Source: Pohlia nutans
Taxonomy: Eukaryota > Streptophyta > Bryopsida > Bryales > Mniaceae
Reading direction: 5' to 3'
Assembly (NCBI GenBank): GCA_022496805.1
Contig: CM040091.1
Coordinates: 9,600,336-9,664,335 of the forward strand
DNA length: 64,000 nt
A program made the translations under genes and the position numbers. Under the pieces are notes generated by a model, which saw only the letters and a program-made list of their open reading frames with translations, was not told the origin of the DNA and searched no databases. Below, in pieces: positions 26,387 to 37,800 of the stretch. Position 1 is the stretch's first letter. Each line of letters begins with the position of its first letter.

Positions 26387-29300
26387 ATGGGTTTCAGAAG
26401 GAGTAATTGCGTGTCTGTTTGTGCTAATGAGATCGATGATTCATTGCAGAAAAGCGCTGAAACGACTGGAGACCAAGACCTCCACTACGATGGACGCATT
26501 ACAGATGTGGCCATTGATGGATCTGTTGATTATAAGAATAGACCTGCCGACAAAGCACGAACGGGGCGCTGGACTGCAGTTAGTTTCATCATGGGTATGT
26601 ATACATGATCCTCCAAACTCACTTTTCCAAGTTTTAACACTAGTAGGAAATGTGTCGTTTTTCACTTACTATAATTGAAAAAGGAATGAAATCGCACCAA
26701 GTAGTTTTGGTCACAAGAAGACAAAAATATAGACATAATATTCAGCCACTATTCACTGTTTCTACAAAGTAGGGAATGAAAAACGACCGGTTTCCTACTA
26801 GTTGTAATATTACGTATCCATCATAGTCTTTCAAACTCACTCATATGTCACTACTGTGCACTAGCTACAACAACATTACGGTTCCTAGTTGTTACTTCAC
26901 AAGCTGTGACTCCCTTACGTTGCTAACAAACGTAGTACACAATGTATGATACTAATGGTGTGCAGAATGTACATATTCAGCACAACCTTCCTAACTCATA
27001 TTTATTACTCACTGACAAAGTTGTCTCTGATGGAAAAACTCGCTAGTAGGATCATAGAGTATGCTACATTTTTTTAGCAATGACATAGGGGAGTAGCTCA
27101 AAGTAATATTACAATTGAGATATTAAGAAAAAGAATGTGCACAAATGGTAAATAATGTTTATTGTGTGACTTGCCACCCATATCATAGAAGAAAGATCTT
27201 GTCCATTAAACATTGTGTTCCTCTTCACCTACCAAGCCACAATCAAATAGTCCTAGTATTGTCTATCTACATACTTAGAATTTGTATCGATTAACTAAAC
27301 TTCTAATTTCAAGTTTTAACTAACTTGGGGTCATACATGTTTTAGATGGTCTATCAATTCCCTCATAAGTAACTTAATTATCACATGAGTAACTTTATTT
27401 GGACAACACCAACTTCTTAAACAACATTGAAGAACCGTAATGCTGTTGTTATACCTACTCCCCTAAGTCGCACACAATGTATGATCCTAGTAATGACTTT
27501 TTGCGCTAGTAGAAATTAAATCTTGTCTAATGTGACAAGTCTTTAGTGACTATATGTCCACAACAAGAGGTCCATAATGACTCAAAGACCTTTATGAACA
27601 TGTTCTTACAAACATTTAGTCATTAAAAACCTGTCGCATTAGACAAGATTTCTATGATTATTTTGTTTTGAAAATGTATTTACCTTCCGTTTTCTGCGTT
27701 CATGATTTATCACCTTTCACATAACTGTTACTGATTAATTTGTTCCAATGACCCTCTGTCTGATGGGCACTGAGTCATTCACATTACGAACGGACACTTT
27801 ATTCACGCCGGCCTTTGAAAGAGGACTGGAGTTTCTATCTATCTATAAGTGTGTAAGTTTTCAATCAGAGGTTAATATGTATAATTGACCGTATGTATGT
27901 AAATATAAGAATTGGGGCATATATATATATGTGGGTGACACTCACTCAGGGTCGGTGATCATCGAGAGGCTGGCATATTACGGGATTGCACTGAACTTGA
28001 TCACCTACCTGACGACGGTCCTGCACGAGGGCACAGCGGAATCCATCACCAGCGTTTGGAACTGGGGCGGCGTGGCTTGGCTCACTCCCTTGATCGGAGG
28101 TTTCATCGCCGACGCCTACCTCGGCCGTTTCAACACCATCCGAATCGGCCTCTTCATTTATCTTGCGGTGCGTGTACATAATCCTGCAGACTGACTTTAC
28201 CTGCATTCATTCCTTGTTCACATCATCAGTTTCTCATTCGAATGCTATACTCCATTTATCTCAGGCTCAAGCGTAGCTAAATTAATGAATATACCTGGCC
28301 AATACTATGGCTTCCTTACAGTTACACGTTCATAACAAAACACAGGGAGATAAATATGAGATTCCCGCGGACTTATTTCCCACAATTGTAACTTTAAAAT
28401 ACACTACAATCCCAAGAAAGTTACAATTGTAGGAATTTTGTCCTACTTCCCATATGAAATCCCATGTGGGAAATCAATATATGTCTTTTTTCTCCCTGTG
28501 AAAGTTTGATTCAATATATCACAATAACACTGTGAACAAAGAGTCTGTTGGGGTAGTTTGTTTATCTTTGTCTCAATGACTGTTTGTAATCATTAAATAA
28601 ATAAATGATACATGATTGGATGGTAATTTATCCTGGCTACAGAGAAGAGCTCCTTTTTCCTTTAGTTTGCGGTAGAGGTACCTAATTGCAACACCTACCT
28701 AAACACGACACCTCAAAATATGGCACAACAAGTACATATTGCTTTTGAGAATTTAGTCCACTTCAATATCACAGAGCATTTTTAAACATGAAGATATGGA
28801 TGCTGCTTCAATAGCGCTGATCGAATAGTAGCAGGATTCATGCAGTACAAGGATCAAATACCGATTGCTACGTTTATTGGCAACGTTACCTAGGAGAGTG
28901 GTTATAACAACATTATGCTTCCTAAACGTTGCTTAAAAATCCGTAGTGTTGCTTGAGTTACTCTCCGACTTGTAGCACGACTTGTAGCACATAGTGTATG
29001 ATCCTACTAATGCCTTCATGGTCAAGAATGTTATCACTAGTAAGAAATGTCTCGTTTTTCACTTACCATAAATGAAAAAGGAATGAAACCGCACCAGGCA
29101 CATGGGTTGCATCCATGCTGGTGAGTGGTTTTGGTCACAATTAAAAAGACAGAAACCTAGACACAATATTTTGTCACTATTCACTGTTTCCACAAAGTGG
29201 GGAATGAAAAACGACTGTTTTGCTACTAGTGTATGCAGAAGTCGGGTGTGAAACTTTGAACTCTTATAACTGTGGCACGTGGTGCATTCGCTCTTGCGTT

Positions 29301-32300
29301 TGGAATCCTCTTTGGTTTTTTAAAGTATTTGCATTCTAGAGTATGTGTATGAACAATAAAGCATATTGATTAATGATTATTAACATAATTATGGTTATTT
29401 AAAGTTGCTAAACAATCTGTAGTGTTTGGTTAAGTTCCTCTCCTACGTTGCTAACAAACGTAGCACACAGCGTCTGATCCTACTAGTGCCTTCATGTTCT
29501 TTGAAAACATGGTGTGAAACTTTGAACTCTTATTATAACTGTGACACGTGGTGCATTCGCTGTTGCGTTTGGAATCCTTAGTCTTTGATTTGCTAGACTT
29601 TACAGTATTTGCATGAATACTAAGTTGCTGTTGTGAACTGTCGGTGCAGGGAATGGTGCTGCTAACTTTGACAGTGGCATTACCGGCGCTAAAACCGCCA
29701 GCGTGTCCAAGCCAAATTAACTGCCGAAACGCGTCAAAGTTGTCAGTGGGGCTGTTCTACTTGGCCCTGTACATAATAGCCATCGCCATCGGCGGAATCA
29801 AACCCTGCATCTCCTCGCTGGGGGCGGACCAGTTCGACGAGGAGGACGCCAAAGAGCGGCCCATGAAACGGTCCTTCTTCAACTACTGGTGGATCTCGGT
29901 CACAGGCTCGTCTTCATCACCCTGAAACCAAAACAATCTGATTCAAACGTCATTCATGAGACAATACTACATAGCAAATCATGCACATGAATGATGCCAG
30001 GTCATGTTAGGTTTATCACACAAATCCATTCTAGATGAACGAAGTTGCACTAGTAGGAAATGTGTCGTTTTTCACTTACTATATATGAAAAAGGAACGAA
30101 ACCGCGCCAAGCAAATGGGTTGTGTCAGTGTTGGTGAGTAGTTTTGGTCACAAGAAGACAAAGTTATAAACATAATATTCAGTCACTATTCATAATTTCC
30201 ACAAAGTGGGGAATGAAAAACGACAAGTTTGCTACTAGTGTGGGAAACTTGGAATTCATCTTTTTTCTATGGTGTTCATTTGCTTCAGTTTGACCTTGGT
30301 ATGCAGGCGGGGCCGTGCTGGCACTCACGTTCCTGGTGTACATCGAAGATCACGTGGGGTTTGGTTGGGGCTACGGCATTCCTACCGTGGGCATGGTGTT
30401 CTCCATCGCTCTGTTCCTGGCTGGCTGGCGCCGCTACCGCTACAAGGTGCCCATGGGCAGCCCTTTCACTCAAGTTGCCCAAGTTTTAGTGGCCACCGCC
30501 AGGAAATTCCGCGTCCAAGTCCCCCAGGATGCGTATCTCCTGCATGAGACTTCTCGCCCGGGAAAACGAAACATCCTCCATACCATCAACTTCAGGTACG
30601 TGATCCATAAACCCATACTATTCTAAAAGCTAGTACCTCAATAATAATCATGTATATGATGTCTTCATTTCTTTTGACATAGTTACGTGTCCTGAGAAAT
30701 GAAACATCCTCCATACCAACAACTTCAGGTGATCGACAAACTGATAAGTCTATTCAACTGTTGTGCGAATGAAAGCTAGTACTGCAATAATGATCATGCA
30801 TATGATGCCATCTTTTCCTTATGACATGTTTCATGTCCTCAGAAGTGAAACATCCTCCATACCAACAACTCCGGGTAATAGTAATTATATCATTCAACTG
30901 TAATTGCTGATGCAGTGCTGCGTGAAAGCTAGAACTTCAATAATGATCATATTGATATGATGCCTTCTTTTCTTCTGATATGTTGCAAGTCCTGAGAAAT
31001 GAAACATCCTCCATATCAACAACTCCGGGTGATATTACTATTAGTCATTCAACTGTTATTGCATGAAAGCTAGTTCAACATTGATATGGCACCTTCTTTC
31101 CTTGACGTGAATCATTAAAATATAGAATATTGACATCACTTGCGGTATGGTCATTGAAGTCATTAAGTTGGTGCAATTGAGAGCACCAAAATGCTGACCT
31201 TCAAGCGCACAAAAGAAAGCTCTAAAACTGGTGTAGAGCCACTAGTAGCAGAACTGTTGTTATTCATTCTCCACTTTGTGGAAAGAGTGAACAGTGACGG
31301 AATATTGTGCCTAGATTTTTGTCTTCTTGTGACCAAAACCACTTACCAGCATCGACGCAACCCATGTGCATGGCATGATTCCTTTCCTTTTTCATTTATA
31401 GTAAGTGAAAAACGTCACATTTCCTACTAGTGAGCTGAGTTTCCAGATAGACAAATTATGTCATGAGAGTTCTCGAATTTGACGTTTGTGCGAATTGGTG
31501 GACTGCAGGTTTCTTGACAAAGCCGCAACGATTACGGCAGAAGAGGGCATGAAAGAAGGGCAGAAGGGACAGTGGCGTCTGTGCACGGTGACCCAAGTAG
31601 AAGAAGTGAAGCTGCTGGTGAAAGTTTTACCGATCTGGTTTGCGACGCTGATGTTCGTGGTGACGATTCAACAGTTATCCACCGTGTACCTGCGGCAAGG
31701 CCTGACCATGGACTTGCACATGGGCCCGCACTTCAAAATCCCGCCGGCGTCCCTGGAGCTCAGCTGCTCCCTCACGGCCATCCTGGCCATCCCTCTGTAC
31801 GACCTCTACTTGGTCCCGTTCGTGCGCAGGTTCACGGGAAACGAACGCGGCTTCACGCTGCTGCAGCGCATCGGCATCGGCCTGGTCATGAGCGTGCTGG
31901 GCATGGCCGTCTCCGCTATTGTTGAACAGAAACGCTTGCACGTTGTGGAGCAGTATGGATTGCAGCTCAGCGTCCAGCCTCTGCCGCTCAGCGTCTTCTG
32001 GCTCACTCCTCAGTACAGCATCATGGGCCTCGCTCAGGTATTCATTATTCAATCTGCACGCTCCCTCTTCCTTTTGCAATCTAATTTTTTTATTCGTTTC
32101 TTTAATCTAAGGTAGAGGGCTCCAAAACCAACAAGCTTCTAATTCCAACAAAATCTAGGCACAATAATCATCCTAGAAACTAAATCTAGGTACGTCATAG
32201 ATAGCTTATCATTTTGGTTAACATCCAATAAGAGCTCTATGACGTGCCTAGGTTTGTGTTCTAAAATAATTGCATGGTCTAGTTTTGTTGGAATTAGGAC

Positions 32301-34061
32301 CTTGTTGGTTTTGGAGCCCTCTACCTTACATTCATCAAGAATTCTAGACCTCACTGATTTTCAACGATTTCCGTGCGATATTTGATATTTCATGGGCTCG
32401 TGCATTTTTCGCACGGATTCTGCACTAATTTTGCACGGATTTTCTGCACTTTATTAGATAACGAAAAGAGTGGATGTAGAATCCGTGCTGATCGTGCAAA
32501 ATTAGTATGGAATCTGTGCGAAAAATGCAGCAACCCATGAAATATGGGATGTCGCACGGAAATTGTTGAAAATCCATGGGGTCCTAAATTTTTGATGCGC
32601 CTATCACTATCAGCTTTCACATGTAGCCATGACGGTGGACTCTTTTCACATGTTATAATATAACAGATTGAGCATTTTAGAGCAACTTGGCTACGTGTGA
32701 AATGTTGTGCAAGAATGTTACATCAGGAATTTGGGACCGCATGGATTTTCAACGCTTTTCGTGCAACATTTGATATTTCATGGGTTTGTGCAGTTTTTGC
32801 ACAAATTCCGCATTGATTTTGCACTATTCCTGCACGGATTTTGCACTTTGTTAGGTAACGAAAAGAGTGGATGTAGAATCCGTGTGAATTCAATGCAGAA
32901 TTAGTATGAAATCCGTACAGATTCCGTGCGAAAAATGCACGAACCCATGAAATATTAGATGTTGCACGGAAATCGTTGAAAATCCGTGGGCATCTCAAAA
33001 ATGTAGAAGTGTAACTTTCATGTAACATTTGCATAATTTACACATTGTAACTTGCAACATTGCGTGTTATGTAAAAGTTACATGAATGTTACACTTGTAA
33101 CTTTCATGTGTGCTTTCCATTGTAATTATCATATAAATGTTTTGAAAATAAATGTTACAAATTTTTTAGGAATATTTTATATAATTTTTACATAATGTTC
33201 ATGTAGATGTTCTACGAAAACAATTGTAAGATCGTTACATGAAATTTATGTGGATGTTTCAACAAGATTATGATAAACAATCAAAATTGTTATATGATAT
33301 TTACATTTGAACGATTTATGTAGATGTCATATAAAGTATACAAGCAAAAGTTTGCATAAAAAACATGTGCAAAGTCCATTTATAAATTCTACACAAAAAA
33401 TCTATACTTTTTATATAAGAGTTACATATTTTTTCCAATTGTAACATATTTGTAACATTTACATGATTTGGGAGTAGATTGCACATTCCTAAATAGTATA
33501 TGCAAATCACGATGGAGATTTCATGTAGATGTTACATGATTCGTATATTCTTTTGCTGTAAATGTTACAACTTGAAACATCTACATGATTTTCATATTGC
33601 ATGATACACTTCTACATTTTTGAGATGGGGTCCTAAATTCCTGATGGCCATGTGAAATGTTGTGCAAGAACGTTTGATTGGTTGATTTGTTTGGTTTGTT
33701 GAATCAATTGAGTTGGTGGCAGGTGTTTGCATATTTGGGAATGCTGGAGTTTTTCTATGACCAAGCGCCGGATGAAATGCAAAGCATGGGGACGGCGCTC
33801 TTCTTGAGCAACACCGGGGTGGGGCACTTCTTGTGCACCGTAGTTGTCAACCTGGTGGGCAAAGTGACAGGCAGAGATGGACGAACACAATGGATTCAGA
33901 AAAACACCAACCAGTCCCGCTTGGACAAGTATTACTGGCTGCTCACCGCAATGTCGGCCATCAACTGCCTGTTCTTCTTCCTGGTGGCCTACTGGTACAA
34001 ATACAAGCAGGCCGTTCGCAAGACTCGAGTTGTTCCAGCTGAAGCCCCAGTTGTGGACTAA
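26387..34061 (+). CDS. NPF: NPF/PTR (POT family) proton-coupled transporter
   Basis: Major-facilitator proton-coupled transporter of the NRT1/PTR family (nitrate, peptides, hormones or other small solutes; membrane). Exons: 26387-26594, 27950-28167, 29650-29905, 30307-30595, 31509-32037, 33723-34061; 612 aa. Exon 1 has the plant NPF entry motif DGSVDYKNRPA (44-54). Exon 3 has the PTR2 signature GGIKPCISSLGADQFD (190-205). Exon 6 has EFFYDQAPDEMQS. Phases agree throughout, but intron 3 needs a GC donor (29906). In TM1 the usual ExxER motif reads VIIER (72-76), so the first Glu is missing. The start at 26387 directly follows an in-frame TAG; a 5' exon spliced at 26451 is an alternative. The sequence looks closest to NPF5/NPF8 types, but the substrate is unknown. 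Introns 1-4 each contain a CACTA-like MITE. Confidence 0.93.
26638..26804. repeat. CACTA-type MITE copy A (NPF intron 1)
   Basis: Starts CACTAGTAGGAAATGTG and ends CCTACTAGTTG, flanked by TAA on both sides (26635-26637, 26805-26807). It carries a deletion of about 30 bp relative to copies B-D. Confidence 0.85.
27508..27655. repeat. Short inverted-repeat element in NPF intron 1
   Basis: The left arm contains AAATCTTGTCTAATGTGACA and the right arm its complement, TGTCGCATTAGACAAGATTT. The start CTAGTAGAAAT resembles the CACTA-type ends, but the exact limits are unclear. Confidence 0.5.
29035..29231. repeat. CACTA-type MITE copy B (NPF intron 2)
   Basis: A 197-bp element from CACTAGTAAG to GCTACTAGTG, flanked by TAT on both sides. 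It sits in one half of a diverged intron duplication; the other half (about 29440-29590) lacks it. Confidence 0.9.
30048..30240. repeat. CACTA-type MITE copy C (NPF intron 3)
   Basis: A 193-bp element from CACTAGTAGG to GCTACTAGTG with flanks TTG and TGG (one mismatch). It makes up about half of the 401-bp intron 3. Confidence 0.85.
30568..31100 (+). repeat. Tandem repeat starting in NPF exon 4
   Basis: The exon 4 end, GAAACATCCTCCATACC..AACTTCAG, and the following intron sequence recur at 30701, 30847 and 31001 (spacing 133, 146 and 154 bp), each followed by a GAAAGCTAGT segment. The exon end and its splice donor have thus been copied three times into intron 4. Confidence 0.85.
31240..31432. 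repeat. CACTA-type MITE copy D (NPF intron 4, inverted)
   Basis: A 193-bp element in the opposite orientation to A-C, with CACTAGTAG / CCTACTAGTG ends and AGC duplicated on both sides (31237-31239, 31433-31435). Confidence 0.9.
32110..32333. repeat. MITE with GGTAGAGGGCTCC ends (NPF intron 5)
   Basis: Inverted ends TAAGGTAGAGGGCTCCAAAA and its complement, matching for nearly 30 bp with an AT-rich centre. TAA/TTA at the ends could be target or part of the repeat. Confidence 0.65.
32346..32586. repeat. Foldback element copy 1 (NPF intron 5)
   Basis: Highly self-complementary: GATTTTCAACGATTTCCGTG at one end and CACGGAAATTGTTGAAAATC at the other, with repeated TGCACGGATT motifs inside. A second copy follows at 32724-33645. 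Confidence 0.75.
32724..33645. repeat. Foldback element copy 2 with nested insertion
   Basis: Ends ATCAGGAATTTGGGACC and GGTCCTAAATTCCTGAT. Its right part is split by the 638-bp element at 32991-33628. A direct repeat of about 25 bp (TGTGAAATGTTGTGCAAGAA) lies on both outer sides, at 32697 and 33652. Confidence 0.75.
32991..33628. repeat. Inverted-repeat element nested in foldback copy 2
   Basis: Ends CATCTCAAAAATGTAGAAGT and its exact complement. The interior is AT-rich and full of degenerate GTTACATGTAA-like motifs. Comparison with copy 1 shows where it interrupted the host element (between two runs of G). Confidence 0.8.
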
Positions 34062-34853
34062 AAAGAGAGTCACTCTAAATAACTTCAGGAGCGTGCATTA
34101 ATTAACAGTCACTTCGTTCAATGCTCACAGACATATATACATAATCCTTTGGTTGTGGAGTCACTAAATCAATCCTGCTTTTGGAATCTACCTCCCTTCA
34201 AAATCTACACAACATTACACAGTAAGCTGGGTGTGAGCCCTTGTATGTACAGTACAGTTATAATTTCTATAATCTGGAGCAGAAATTCCTCGTCACTTAC
34301 AGCTTTCCAGTTTCGTATTTTGTTTCGGCAGGAATGAGGCTCTGAATGTAAATTACATGAAGCTTGGAACGTGCGTTTCACACTTCCAGAATTCGTTAGA
34401 ATTCCCAAGGAGAGTCAATAAAAACCAAGTGTTAGTAGATCCAAATGCTGTATCTGAGTTCAGAAATCAGATTATGCACTGTTTCGTGCAAGTAAATAGT
34501 ATCTATTTCGTTATTGATGACTTGGATTTGAACTCAGTTCCTCAGCTAAGCACCGTGATGAAGTGGTCAACATTACTACACCAAGGAAGACATAATTACT
34601 GCTGTTGCATTTGGTTCTATTCTACTATCTGTGTTGTACAATCACGTGTCAAAAAGCGACTAATGGAAAACAAGAAATTCGGTCAAAGTACCACAATCAA
34701 AGAAAACAATCGCCTGTTCAGGTTTGGTGAGAAACACTTCACTAAGAAAGTGTTTGATAAATATCAGATTAGTTGTTAGTTGGTGAGAGCAACGCAGATG
34801 GGAGAACCAGCCTTTTTTTTTTATTTCCTCGTTCAAAGTCAAAGCCTTTTATT
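34062..34853. other. 3' intergenic gap between convergent genes
   Basis: NPF (+) and the coiled-coil gene (-) converge here. The space presumably carries both 3' UTRs; an AATAAA occurs at about 34419. I see no other gene. Confidence 0.5.
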
Positions 34854-37800
34854 CTAAAGGAAATCATAATCTTGTTTTGAATCAATATCGGCTCTTCTGA
34901 ATTGTGTAGGAGAGAGTGACCTCGATTTTAGCTGGTTGCTCAAAGGCATTTCTTCCTCCAACCACCTCTTTCGTTCCCTTCTCCTTTTCCTGGTGTCCGC
35001 CTAATTAAGGAGTGAAAACAGTACCAACAATAAATCGACGGTAGGCTTGATTTTCGATTCTTTTTTGAAATCAGAAGGTCTTCAGATAGGATCAATAGAT
35101 GTAACAAAAATAAACAAACAAGGCCGTTAGAGTTACCCTAAACTGTGATGCCCTTCCGCATCCACAGACACTGAAGTAATCAGATGTGGGCACCTGTTGG
35201 CAAGAGCAGATAGTTTGGCACTCCGCGTCACAAAGATCCACAAATTGATCCTCCATCTGGCGTTCCACGAGCAATTTTGCAGTTGCGTATTTATTCAGTG
35301 CAGCTTCTTTCTCAAGTCTAGCCTGCACGAGAGCCTTCTCTTTCTCCAATACTGCGTTCCTGTGGGCAAGCCATGTATCAGTCTTAACCGAGGTTTGCGT
35401 ATTAACCCCTAAAGCCCATATTGGGTCTCATGCTTTTGTTTTAGCAGCTTTGAGTAGACTACCTGGACTTCTTTTTGTTCAAATTTATATGTTGTTTGAC
35501 CAACACATGCAATGTTCTTCACTGATTCCAATCATATAAAATTTGGTCCTAAATGAAATATAGTGTTCATAATATGATCAATTGAATTCTTCATTTTCAA
35601 ACCATGAATCCTTGGTTCTTTCGGGGTTAAATTGAAAAGTACATTTGAGTTAACCAAAAAAAAGCCCATCTAACCTTCCTTTCTGCTCTACATCTAACCT
35701 CTATTGAACTATACTTGGGTTGAATAGTTTCTTGTCATAGATTGTCCCCTTGTGGGCCACAGGCTTGAAGCTTTGGTGGAAGGTGTGGGAATCATTGCGA
35801 GGTGTGGAGAATAATGACAGTGGCTTGCTTTAGATTGTCTCCCAACTCATCATAGACTAGTTTTTAGTCTATTTATATTTCAATATGAGTTCAAGAAGAA
35901 TTCAACACGAGTTTGCTAAAACTTTCCTCTTTGGGCTGACTTTTCGGTTAACTCAATTGCCTCTCAAAGTGGGAGCTGGCTGGCTGCAAACGAAAACAGA
36001 AATGAGGTTGTGAAAGCATTTCGGGGATACCTCTCTGACAAATGCCGGAGAAGCATAAGAATTTTCTCCATTTCATCGTTGAGATTATCAAGCTGTAGGT
36101 TCATCATTCCAGCATCGTTCAATTCACGCAGGCACAATTCCAATCTGCCTGACGTTGAAACATCGTCATCTGTTAGCCATTGCGTAACCAAATCATTGTG
36201 AAGACAAAACAAGGAATTCAGATTTCTCCCAGCGGGTGCACTCTTCATTATGTTTGAGAATCATAACCCCTCTAAAAAAAACCCCTGTATACGAGGGTTT
36301 ATATGTCTAAAAACCTTTGTACACACATCTATCCCGTCCTAAATATATGTTTAATGTAAGTATACGTCAATATTTTCAACTCTAAATATGCCTGTTGTAT
36401 GTACACTTTGTACGGTAACGTTCAAATCAATACCCCTTTTGTGCACTCACATATACTTTCACAAATTTAACATAGTGCACCCCCCGGGAGATTTCTGAAA
36501 AGCTGTTAAATTTACAGACCTTTTACGCAGCTTTTCATTCACAGTCAAGAGCTGGCGTTCATTTCCAACATGAACGTCCAGTTCAAACTCCAAAGCTTCC
36601 ACCTTCTTGATCAAGTCTGCAGCATTGATGGCAGGAAAGGTCATCACGCCCACAGTCCTCATTCTCCCTTCAGATGTAGAGGCGGGTCTTCGTGTCGGAG
36701 GTGCAGCCCCTCCTCCAAGCCTATCAACTTCAATTGATTAGTATTACTTCTAGCCTTTAATTAAACCATAACCAAGTCTAAAAAGGTCCCAATTGTTGTA
36801 AGGTATTATTATCCTCAAAGTTTAGCCTTGCAATTCTCTCGGGGGGTGCACTGTACTAAACATGTACGAGTATACGTGAGTGCACAAAAGGGGTATTAAT
36901 TTGAACACTACCATACAATAAGCACTACCTACACATACAATAAGCACATTTAGAATTGAAAATATTCACATATACTTACACTAAACATATATTTAAAACG
37001 GAATACATCTGTATAAAAAGGTATTTAGACATATAACCTCTCGTATACAAGGGGGTTTTTAGAAGGGGTCATGAACGCACGTGATTCTCAAACATAATGT
37101 AGAGTGCACCCCCCGAGACAATTCTATTGAGACTAACTCACAATCCCGGGGAGTGCACTAAGTTAAATTTGTGAAAGTATATGTCAGTGCACAAAAGGGG
37201 TATTAATTTCAACATTACTATACAGAGTATACATACAATAGACATATTTAGAGCTAAAAATACTTACATCAAACATATATTTAGGACGGAATAGATCTGT
37301 ACACAAAGATTTTTAGACATATAAATCCTTGTATACAAAGCGTTTTTAGAAAAGGTTGTGATTCTCACACATAACGTAGAGTGCACCCCGGGTTCACAAT
37401 CGTGTAAGCACAGTTATTGCAATTATAGAAATAAGCATTCCGTAAACACTCTCATATAAAGTAAAGTAATACCTCGGTGGAGAAGTGGGAGGCCAACTAC
37501 ATTTGACAGTGGACTTCCATTTGGCTTTGGATGATCCTTTTGGAGGCGATAATTGACGGGGTGTGGAACAGCGGCTCACATGTTGGTTTTGGGGCTGAGC
37601 TGGAGACTCTGAAGCAAAAGTGACTGAAGGAGTTGCACTTCTTTCACTTGCACAATTGGACTCAGCTGATGCCCCCCCGCCCCTGAGTTGTTGCACTGGG
37701 CGGCGGTCACAGTATACCAGCTGGGCTAAACTGCTCACCACTTGCATCTCCGGCATGCTCAAAGTTGTCTGGCATGATTCGTCTGCTAAACTCCCTCTAT

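Noticed and set aside
26373..26678. Alternative 101-codon frame over NPF exon 1
   Set aside because: The frame starting at 26387 carries the NPF motif DGSVDYKNRPA and joins in phase to exon 2; the other frame has no match.
31572..32079. Long open frames in other phases and on the minus strand over NPF exon 5
   Set aside because: They are shadows of the GC-rich NPF exon; only the plus frame starting at 31509 matches the family.
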